NCBI GenBank assembly: GCA_013696315.1
Contig: JACCYU010000037.1
Coordinates: 1 to 43,253, forward strand
DNA: 43,253 bases
Direction of reading: 5' to 3'
From: Gammaproteobacteria bacterium
Lineage (GTDB): Bacteria > Pseudomonadota > Gammaproteobacteria > JACCYU01
This document shows, piece by piece, positions 37,546-43,253 of this stretch (its first letter is position 1; every line of letters begins with the position of its first letter). The position numbers were made by a program, and so were the translations under genes. The notes below the pieces were generated by a model. It was not told the origin of the DNA and ran no database searches. It saw only the letters and a program-made list of their open reading frames with translations.

Positions 37546-38172
37546 GTGAGCCAGTTTTTCGCGATACATCCTGATAATCCTCAAGCTCGGCTGGTGCAAA
37601 TGTCCGTTGAGATACTCAATGATGGCGGACTGATCGTGTACCCCACGGACTCGTGCTACGCGCTTGGCTGCCTGATCGGCAACAAGTCCGCCATGGAGCG
37701 CATGCGCCGCATCAGAGACGTGGACGAAAAGCATCATTTCACCCTGGTGTGCCGCGATCTGTCCGAGATCGCGACCTACGCCAAGGTGGACAACACCGCG
37801 TACCGACTGCTCAAGGCGCGCACGCCGGGGCCTTATACATTCTTGCTCAAGGCCACCCACGAGGTGCCGCGCCGGCTGCAAACCACCAAGCGCAACACCA
37901 TCGGCATCCGCGTGCCGGATCATACCGTGACGCATGCGCTGCTGATGCAGCTCGACCAGCCGCTGATGAGCAGCACCCTGCTGATGCCGGGCTCCGACCT
38001 GCCGATGACTGAACCCGAGGAGATGCGCGAGCAGCTGGAGCATCAGGTGGATCTCATAATCGACGGCGGTTACTGTGGGATTGAACCGACCACCGTTATC
38101 GACCTGATCGACGGCACGCCGACGATCATCCGCCAGGGCCGGGGCGCGGTCGATGACCTGGCGGGCTATTGA
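37546..38172 (+). CDS. yciO: YciO/Sua5-family threonylcarbamoyl-AMP synthase-like protein
   Basis: The start is GTG 37546, with AGAGG eight bases upstream, giving 208 residues beginning MSQFFAIHPDNPQARL. The Sua5-YciO-YrdC fold shows GGLIVYPTDSCYALGCLIG, RRIRDVDEKHHFTLVCRDLSEI, GPYTFLLKATHEVPRR and GIRVPDHTVTHALL. Family members make threonylcarbamoyl-AMP for the t6A modification of tRNA; the YciO branch often lacks full activity in cells, so its exact role is uncertain. trpS lies 82 bases downstream. Confidence 0.9.
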   Translation: MSQFFAIHPDNPQARLVQMSVEILNDGGLIVYPTDSCYALGCLIGNKSAMERMRRIRDVDEKHHFTLVCRDLSEIATYAKVDNTAYRLLKARTPGPYTFLLKATHEVPRRLQTTKRNTIGIRVPDHTVTHALLMQLDQPLMSSTLLMPGSDLPMTEPEEMREQLEHQVDLIIDGGYCGIEPTTVIDLIDGTPTIIRQGRGAVDDLAGY

Positions 38173-38253
38173 TTTGATGATCTATACCCGTCAACGCTAC
38201 GTGATGCGCGCGTACCCGAACCGCTTTAAATAATAATCAAATCAGGGCCTTCC

Positions 38254-39471
38254 TTGAGTTCCTTGTTGAATCAAAACCGGCGCGTGCTGTCCGGCATGCG
38301 ACCCACGGGGCGTCTGCACCTGGGTCATTATCACGGTGTGCTTAAAAACTGGATAGCGCTACAGCGCACGCACGATTGCTTTTTCTTCGTCGCCGACTGG
38401 CACGCGCTGACCACGCACTACGAAGACCCGCGGGTGATCGGCAGCAGCGTTTGGGAGATGGTCATCGACTGGCTGGCGGCCGGGCTGGACCCGCGGGCCG
38501 CGACCGTGTTCATTCAGTCGCACGTGTCCGAACATGCCGAGCTGCATGTGCTGCTGTCGATGCTGACCCCGCTTTCATGGCTGGAGCGCGTGCCCAGCTT
38601 CAAGGATCAGCAGGCGCAGCTCAGGGAACGGGCCCTCGCGACCTATGGATTTCTGGGTTACCCGCTGCTGCAAAGCGCCGATATTCTTGTCTACAGGGCC
38701 GGGCACGTGCCGGTGGGCGAGGATCAGGTGCCGCACGTGGAGTTCACCCGCGAGATCGCGCGGCGCTTCAATTTTTTGTACGGGCGCGAGCCCGATTTCG
38801 CCGCGAAGGCCGAAGCCGCGGCCCACAAGCTCGGCAAGAAATCAGCCAGGCAATTTCATGCCTTTTGCCGGGCGCATCAGGAGCAGGGCGAGCCGCAGGC
38901 GCTCGAGCGTGCGCGCGCGCTGCTGGAGGAGAGCGTCAATCTATCGGCCGCGGATCGCGAACGCCTGCTGGGGTTCATTGAAGGTACCGGCAAGATAATA
39001 CTGCCCGAACCGCAGCCGCTATTGACCAAAGACTCGAAGATGCCAGGCCTGGATGGCCGCAAGATGTCCAAATCCTACGGCAACACCATCGAGCTGCGCG
39101 AACCGCCGGAAGACGTTGAACGGAAGCTGCGCACCATGCCTACCGATCCGGCACGCGTGCGTCGTACCGATCCCGGCGAACCGGAGAAGTGCCCGGTGTG
39201 GCCGCTGCATCAACAATATTCCAGCGACGAGATACAGGCGTGGGTGCAGCACGGCTGCCGCACCGCCGGCATTGGCTGCCTGGATTGCAAGCAGCCGGTG
39301 ATCGACGCGATCAAGGCGGAGCTCGCGCCGATCCAGGAACGCGCAAGGGAATACGAGCGCGATGTGGATTCGGTGCGTGAGATCGTGGCCCATGGCTGCG
39401 AGACCGCGCGCGGCATCGCGGCTAAGACGCTAACGGAGGTGCGGCGGGTGATGGGGTTGGGATATCAATAA
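38254..39471 (+). CDS. trpS: Tryptophanyl-tRNA synthetase
   Basis: The 405-residue class I synthetase has the HIGH-type motif HLGHYHG (about 22-28) and KMSKS (Lys270 onward). Between them it shows PVGEDQVPHVEFTREIARRFN. An insertion of about 60-70 residues (AAKAEAAAHKLGKKSARQFH, to LLGFIEGTGK) precedes KMSKS, as in a longer gammaproteobacterial type. Near the end are AGIGCLDCKQPVIDAI and a helical tail. It charges tRNA-Trp. The first start is TTG 38254; no good ribosome binding site stands before it, so the start may be a later TTG or GTG. Confidence 0.92.
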   Translation: MSSLLNQNRRVLSGMRPTGRLHLGHYHGVLKNWIALQRTHDCFFFVADWHALTTHYEDPRVIGSSVWEMVIDWLAAGLDPRAATVFIQSHVSEHAELHVLLSMLTPLSWLERVPSFKDQQAQLRERALATYGFLGYPLLQSADILVYRAGHVPVGEDQVPHVEFTREIARRFNFLYGREPDFAAKAEAAAHKLGKKSARQFHAFCRAHQEQGEPQALERARALLEESVNLSAADRERLLGFIEGTGKIILPEPQPLLTKDSKMPGLDGRKMSKSYGNTIELREPPEDVERKLRTMPTDPARVRRTDPGEPEKCPVWPLHQQYSSDEIQAWVQHGCRTAGIGCLDCKQPVIDAIKAELAPIQERAREYERDVDSVREIVAHGCETARGIAAKTLTEVRRVMGLGYQ

Positions 39472-39550
39472 ATTCGGTATCTATGAAAGCTATACTGGGT
39501 CGGTTCAATCGCTGGCGCATAAAAAGGGTTCGGCGCTCGGCGAGACAGCC

Positions 39551-39736
39551 CTGAATGTCGCATGGGGACCTTGTTGCATTTGCGGTTTAGAAATTATGGA
39601 AACTTATATTGATCCATGCTCGCTCACTGTCGAAACGTCGCAGCAAAAATGGCAGGTTTGGTATTGTCACGCTGAGTGTTTTAAGACTTGTCTCAACAAC
39701 AATGCCCCTATTGATATTTCCCCGGCGCATTCCTGA
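39551..39736 (+). CDS. Small Cys-rich zinc-ribbon-like protein, start unresolved
   Basis: A frame open from 39452 ends at a TGA at 39734 and encodes NVAWGPCCICG, a stretch with DPCSLTVET, WQVWYCHAECFKTCL. The pattern CxxC near the start and CHxxC later is that of a small metal-binding protein. I recognise the general type (short hypothetical proteins with this core) but not a function. No ATG, GTG or TTG lies in frame before the motif; CTG at 39551 is possible, and an ATG at 39483 is in another frame. So either a CTG start, a lost 5' end or a frameshift is involved. The DNA is more AT-rich than its neighbours, so it may be acquired. Confidence 0.55.
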   Translation: MNVAWGPCCICGLEIMETYIDPCSLTVETSQQKWQVWYCHAECFKTCLNNNAPIDISPAHS

Positions 39737-39748
39737 GAAAAAGAGAGC

Positions 39749-40579
39749 ATGCATCTCAAGCTTGTGAAGTCTCCGGGTCCGTCGCCACTAGCGGTGGTGC
39801 GCGGCGAGCCGCTCACCGAATTGCCGGTCGATCTATATATTCCTCCGGATGCGCTGCGGGTTTTCCTCGAAGCCTTCGAAGGGCCGCTGGATCTGCTGAT
39901 CTATCTGATCAAGCGCCATAATCTCGACATTCTCGACATCCCCATCTTCGACATTACCCGCCAGTACATGGAATACGTCGAGATAATGAAGGACTTGCAA
40001 CTGGATCTCGCGGCCGAATATTTGCTCATGGCGGCTATGCTGGCCGAAATCAAGTCGCGCATGCTGCTGCCGCGGCCGGTGGAGATCGACGATGAGGCCG
40101 ATCCGCGCGCCGAACTGGTGCGCCGCCTGCAGGAATACGAGCGCTTTCGCCAGGCGGCCGAGGATATCGACGCATTGCCCCGGCTGGAGCGCGATATCTT
40201 TAACGTCGCGGCGCTGCCGCCCGAGGTCAGCGCGCCGCGGCCGCTGCCCGAAGTCAGCCTCAAGGACATGCTGGCCGCCTTCAAAGGAGTCCTGCAGCGT
40301 GCGGAGATGTTCTCCCATCACCACATCCGGCGCGAATCGCTGTCGGTGCGCGAACGCATGTCCAGCGTGCTGAGCCGGCTGAAGGACGAGCAATTCACGG
40401 CTTTTACCGCCTGTTTCACGCCGCAGGAAGGCCGCGCCGGCGTCAACGTGACCTTGCTGGCGGTGCTGGAGCTGATCCGCGAGCGCTTGATCGATCTCGT
40501 TCAAGCCGAACCGTTCGCGCCGATTTATCTGCGACCCGCCGCGTGCGACTCCGGATCGGCAGCAACGGGCGTCGAGTAA
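39749..40579 (+). CDS. scpA: Segregation and condensation protein ScpA
   Basis: The 276-residue kleisin begins VFLEAFEGPLDLLIYLIKRHNLDILDIPI, the N-terminal domain that binds the SMC neck. AAEYLLMAAMLAEIKSRMLLP follows and the C-terminal winged helix is VNVTLLAVLELIRERLIDLVQ, which contacts the SMC head. It joins two SMC heads with ScpB. The stop TAA overlaps the scpB ATG by one base, so the pair is translationally coupled. The N-terminus has about 35 extra residues before the core. Confidence 0.94.
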   Translation: MHLKLVKSPGPSPLAVVRGEPLTELPVDLYIPPDALRVFLEAFEGPLDLLIYLIKRHNLDILDIPIFDITRQYMEYVEIMKDLQLDLAAEYLLMAAMLAEIKSRMLLPRPVEIDDEADPRAELVRRLQEYERFRQAAEDIDALPRLERDIFNVAALPPEVSAPRPLPEVSLKDMLAAFKGVLQRAEMFSHHHIRRESLSVRERMSSVLSRLKDEQFTAFTACFTPQEGRAGVNVTLLAVLELIRERLIDLVQAEPFAPIYLRPAACDSGSAATGVE

Positions 40580-41220
40580 TGGAACTGCGTAAACTCAAAA
40601 GTATAATCGAGGCCGCGCTGCTGGCGGCCGATCGCCCGCTAAGCGTCGAGCAGCTCGCGCAACTGGTGGCCGACGACCAGGGTCAATACAGTCGCGACGC
40701 GATTCGCGAGGCGCTGGGCATGCTGGAGGCGGATTGCGACGAGCGCGGCGTGGAACTCAAAAGAGTGGCCAGCGGTTACCGCTATCAGGTGCGTCAGGCA
40801 ATGAGTTCCTGGATTTCGCGATTATGGGAAGAAAAGCCGCCGCGCTACTCGCGCGCGCTGCTGGAGACGCTCGCGCTGATCGCGTATCGCCAGCCCATCA
40901 CGCGCGGCGATATCGAGGCCATACGCGGGGTGGCCGTCAGCACCGGCATCGTGAACACCTTGCAGGAGCGGGAGTGGATAAGAGTGGTGGGGCATCGCGA
41001 CGTGCCCGGCCGGCCGGCGATGTACGGCACTACCCACCAGTTTCTGGATTATTTCAATCTCGGTTCGCTGGACGCACTGCCGGCGCTCGCTGAACTGGTG
41101 GGTCTGGACAAGGCGCAGCCGCAGCTTGATCTGGTTGACTCGGATATTCCGCCCGAGGCTGGATCGCAGGCGGAGTCATGCAAGCCCGCGCAGCGCACAC
41201 AAATCGGTCAAGGGGAGTAA
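40579..41220 (+). CDS. scpB: Segregation and condensation protein ScpB
   Basis: I start at ATG 40579 (MELRKLKSIIEAALLAADRPLSVEQLAQLV), overlapping the scpA stop as TAATG. The 213-residue product has two winged-helix domains. The second includes YSRALLETLALIAYRQPITRGDIEAIRGV, a ScpB hallmark. FNLGSLDALPALAEL follows and an unstructured tail of about 35 residues. ScpB dimers stabilise ScpA on the SMC complex. Confidence 0.94.
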   Translation: MELRKLKSIIEAALLAADRPLSVEQLAQLVADDQGQYSRDAIREALGMLEADCDERGVELKRVASGYRYQVRQAMSSWISRLWEEKPPRYSRALLETLALIAYRQPITRGDIEAIRGVAVSTGIVNTLQEREWIRVVGHRDVPGRPAMYGTTHQFLDYFNLGSLDALPALAELVGLDKAQPQLDLVDSDIPPEAGSQAESCKPAQRTQIGQGE

Positions 41221-41247
41221 GCGCCACAACGCTGGAACGAAGGCGTG

Positions 41248-41652
41248 TTATCTCCCGGGAGGGTGCTCTTTTTCCGACTTCGGTTTGTTGGTTTTCCTGC
41301 CGCTGAAGGATTCGCGCGCATCCATGTACTTCTGTTTGAACGTGTGCAGCAGCGAACGCGCCCAGGCGAATTCGATCGACAGAATGCCTAAGCCCACTGC
41401 GATTCCGAGCAGCCCGGGGCCGGGCGTGACCAGCATGATGATACCCGCCAGCAGCACCACACCGCCTACGAGCAGCACCGCAATACGCCTCACCTGGCGC
41501 AGCCCGGTGACGAACAGTCCGTCGCCCGGTGCTGCCTGTGCCTGGTGCGCCGCCGCCTGTGGCTTGAGCGCCGGCTGCGCTACGGCGGCGCGTGGGTGGT
41601 CTGTATCCTGTGGTTTGTACATTGGGCTTCCCATTGAGTAATCCGTAATCAC
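41248..41652 (-). CDS. PGPGW-motif transmembrane protein
   Basis: The 134-residue product has a Gln/Ala/Pro-rich N-terminal half and then a hydrophobic block (AVLLVGGVVLLAGIIMLVTP), the motif TPGPGLLGIAVGLGILSIEFAWA, and a basic, charged tail. This is the PGPGW (DUF family of putative transmembrane proteins) pattern, two membrane helices joined by PGPG. Function is unknown. A start at Met11 (MYKPQDT) would also fit. Convergent with scpB, divergent from rluB. Confidence 0.75.
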   Translation of the reverse strand: MITDYSMGSPMYKPQDTDHPRAAVAQPALKPQAAAHQAQAAPGDGLFVTGLRQVRRIAVLLVGGVVLLAGIIMLVTPGPGLLGIAVGLGILSIEFAWARSLLHTFKQKYMDARESFSGRKTNKPKSEKEHPPGR

Positions 41653-41777
41653 TGTGTCCCGAAATTTCCGATCCTGGATGTTCCAGACCGGGTGGTTGAT
41701 GCTCGGCTATTAAAACAGGTTCTACCTGGGCGATACAGCGCGTATCGATATCCGTGCCACCGCTGTCCGCTCCCGAT

Positions 41778-41819
41778 CCGGTATTGTTAACAAATTCACC
41801 GGTATTGTTAACAGATTCA
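41778..41819. repeat. 21-bp tandem duplication abutting the rluB start
   Basis: Two copies of a 21-base unit, CCGGTATTGTTAACAAATTC plus A, lie end to end at 41778-41798 and 41799-41819 with one difference (A to G). Each holds the palindrome GTTAAC. The second ends one base before the rluB ATG, and no ribosome binding site can be seen between them. Confidence 0.75.
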
Positions 41820-41820
41820 A

Positions 41821-42624
41821 ATGAAAGAACGCTTACAAAAACTGCTGGCGCGCGAGGGCCTGGGTTCACGCCGCGAAATCGAGGGCTGGATCACGGCAGG
41901 ACAGGTCAAAGTCAACGGCCACGTCGCGCAGCTAGGTGATCGGGCGGGAGACGGTGACCGGGTGCGCGTGCGTGGCAAACCCGTGCGCCTGTCCAGGCAC
42001 GTGCGCCCGCGGGTGATCGCATATCACAAGCCGCAGGGCGAGTTGACCACGCGCAAAGATCCGGCAGGGCGCCCGACGGTATTCGCGCGGCTGCCGTACC
42101 TGCACGCGGGTCGCTGGATCGCGGTGGGCCGTCTGGACGCGAGCACCTCGGGTCTGCTGTTGTTCACCACCGATGGCGCGTTGGCGAACCGGCTCATGCA
42201 CCCGTCGTGCGGCGTCGAGCGCGAATATGCCGCGCGCGTGCGCGGCGAGATCAGCACGAAGGTGCTCGGGCGACTGCAGCAGGGGGTGATACTGGACGAT
42301 GGTCCCGCGCGCTTCGAGACCGTTTTGGAGGCCGGCGGCGGTGGCGCCAACCGCTGGTACCACGTGATGCTGCGCGAAGGACGCAACCGCGAAGTCAGGC
42401 GGCTGTGGGACAGTCAGAACGTGACGGTCAGCCGGCTCATTCGCATTCGCTATGGTTCGCTGACCCTGGGCCGGTGGTTGCGGCCCGGACGCTGGCGCGA
42501 ACTGGCGGCGGACGAGCTGCGGACGTTGTACGGGCAGGCCGGTCTGGACGCGCACGAATCCGCGCCCGTCCCGCGGGCCGCGAGGGATCCGACTCCGGCG
42601 CACAGCAGGCGCCGGCCGCAGTGA
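41821..42624 (+). CDS. rluB: Ribosomal large subunit pseudouridine synthase B
   Basis: The 267-residue product has an N-terminal S4 domain (RLQKLLAREGLGSRREIEGWI) and the RsuA/RluB catalytic core with the aspartate in VGRLDASTSGLLLFT and the later MLREGRNREVRRLW. RluB makes pseudouridine at position 2605 of 23S rRNA. A stop codon just upstream (41809-41811) rules out an earlier start in this frame; ATG 41821 is used although no Shine-Dalgarno sequence precedes it. The basic tail ARDPTPAHSRRRPQ is not conserved. It follows scpB in many relatives. Confidence 0.92.
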   Translation: MKERLQKLLAREGLGSRREIEGWITAGQVKVNGHVAQLGDRAGDGDRVRVRGKPVRLSRHVRPRVIAYHKPQGELTTRKDPAGRPTVFARLPYLHAGRWIAVGRLDASTSGLLLFTTDGALANRLMHPSCGVEREYAARVRGEISTKVLGRLQQGVILDDGPARFETVLEAGGGGANRWYHVMLREGRNREVRRLWDSQNVTVSRLIRIRYGSLTLGRWLRPGRWRELAADELRTLYGQAGLDAHESAPVPRAARDPTPAHSRRRPQ

Positions 42625-42663
42625 CCCGAAGAGTCACGCGCCGATCGATCGCGGCAGTGACCG

Positions 42664-43253
42664 TTATCGCGCCCACCTGAAGTTCTGTCCGGTAATGTCC
42701 TTGCTGTCCGGGCCCATGAAATACAGGTAAGGCGCGATTACGTCCTCTGGCATGGGCAGCTTGGTCGCGTCTTCGCCTGGGTAGTTCTGCGCACGCAGGT
42801 GGGTCTGTACGGGCCCCGGGTCGATCCCATTGACCCGCACCGGGCGATCGGTGTCCAGTTCGTCCGCCAGGATATTCAAAAGCGCCTCCTGACCGTGCTT
42901 CGCGACGGCGTAAGCGCCCCAGTTCGCGCGCGTGCAGTGATCGGTCGAAAATACGATCGCGGAATCCGCGCCCTGTTCCAGAAGCGGTATGCACACCTGG
43001 CAGATGAGAAACGGCGCGTTGAGATTGACATTGATGATCTGGGCCCACAGTCCGATGTCGTAGTGCTGAATGGGGGTCAGGCCGCCGACCTGCGCGGCGT
43101 TGTTGAGGAGGCCGTCGAGCCGGCCGAATTCGTTCTTGATGTTGTCGCCCAGATCGTCGTAGTCCTTGGCCGTCGCCGTCTCCAGGTTCAGCGGGAAAAT
43201 CGCCGGCTGCGGGTAGCCGGCGGATTCGATTTCGTCATAGACCTGTTCCAGCT
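42664..43253 (-). CDS. SDR-family oxidoreductase, YciK-like (5' end outside window)
   Basis: The frame is open from the window end to a stop at 42664, so the N-terminus with the NAD(P)-binding glycine motif is missing. The visible part has LDGLLNNAAQVGGLTPIQHY (the NNA motif), NVNLNAPFLICQ, NWGAYAVAKHG with the YxxxK pair, and RVNGIDPGPVQTHLRA. This matches the YciK branch of classical short-chain dehydrogenases. The catalytic Ser-like residue is in FSTDHCTRANWGAY, 12 residues before the Tyr rather than 13, so that spacing may differ. The substrate is unknown. Confidence 0.85.
   Translation of the reverse strand, partial: LEQVYDEIESAGYPQPAIFPLNLETATAKDYDDLGDNIKNEFGRLDGLLNNAAQVGGLTPIQHYDIGLWAQIINVNLNAPFLICQVCIPLLEQGADSAIVFSTDHCTRANWGAYAVAKHGQEALLNILADELDTDRPVRVNGIDPGPVQTHLRAQNYPGEDATKLPMPEDVIAPYLYFMGPDSKDITGQNFRWAR

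Noticed and set aside
36895-38043. A 382-codon minus-strand frame
   Set aside because: It overlaps the start of yciB in another frame and runs antisense to yciO; the composition is that of a shadow.
41054-41869. A 271-codon minus-strand frame starting in the 21-bp duplication
   Set aside because: It covers the PGPGW gene in another frame and scpB antisense; the NNTGEFVNNTG repeat is only the DNA duplication read on the other strand.

Overview
The window looks like a chromosomal segment of a GC-rich gammaproteobacterium. The evidence is gene order and family content, not a search: suhB / trmJ-cysE-iscR-iscA-ndk-rlmN-pilF-rodZ-hisS-yfgM-bamB-der, cysZ / queF / smc-zipA-ligA, yciB-yciI with yciO-trpS, and scpA-scpB-rluB with a yciK-like gene. 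PilF, RodZ, BamB and ZipA indicate a Gram-negative rod with the usual outer membrane and division machinery. I found no tRNA, rRNA, CRISPR array or prophage.

Region by region. 1-2.2 kb: a 5' end of an LPS heptosyltransferase-like gene and a secreted protein of unknown function. 2.2-15.4 kb: the housekeeping block suhB to der. In the usual gammaproteobacterial arrangement iscS, iscU, hscBA and fdx sit between iscR and ndk, and ispG sits between rodZ and hisS. Here those genes are absent, only iscR and iscA remain, and the iscR product lacks the normal cluster-binding cysteine pattern. 15.4-18.1 kb: a secreted SGNH hydrolase and an M23 peptidase, both on the minus strand. 18.1-19.3 kb: an aminotransferase.

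19.3-21.4 kb is the most distinctive part. Ten REP-like palindromes, nearly all with a GTAG head, surround a REP-associated tyrosine transposase (RAYT). One REP lies inside the 5' end of a frameshifted gene for a secreted HExxH protein. 21.4-24.5 kb holds a dienelactone hydrolase, a sulfotransferase gene broken by TGA at a conserved Trp position, cysZ and queF. 24.5-31.8 kb holds smc, zipA, ligA and ppa. 31.8-32.9 kb is a decay zone with a HicB antitoxin relic and a frameshifted LamG-like gene. 33.2-37.4 kb (minus strand) holds a membrane pyrophosphatase, a lipoprotein parvulin, yciI and yciB. 37.5-43.25 kb holds yciO, trpS, a small Cys-rich reading frame, scpAB, a PGPGW membrane protein, rluB and an SDR running off the end.

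Functional links: SMC-ScpA-ScpB form the chromosome condensin, encoded here at two separate loci. ZipA and YciB act at the division site. BamB, YfgM, RodZ, PilF and the M23 peptidase act in the envelope. A soluble and a membrane-bound pyrophosphatase lie about 1.4 kb apart. Several accessory genes are disrupted, and each of the four frameshifts I can infer has the same net sense (one base missing), so true decay and sequence error both need to be considered.
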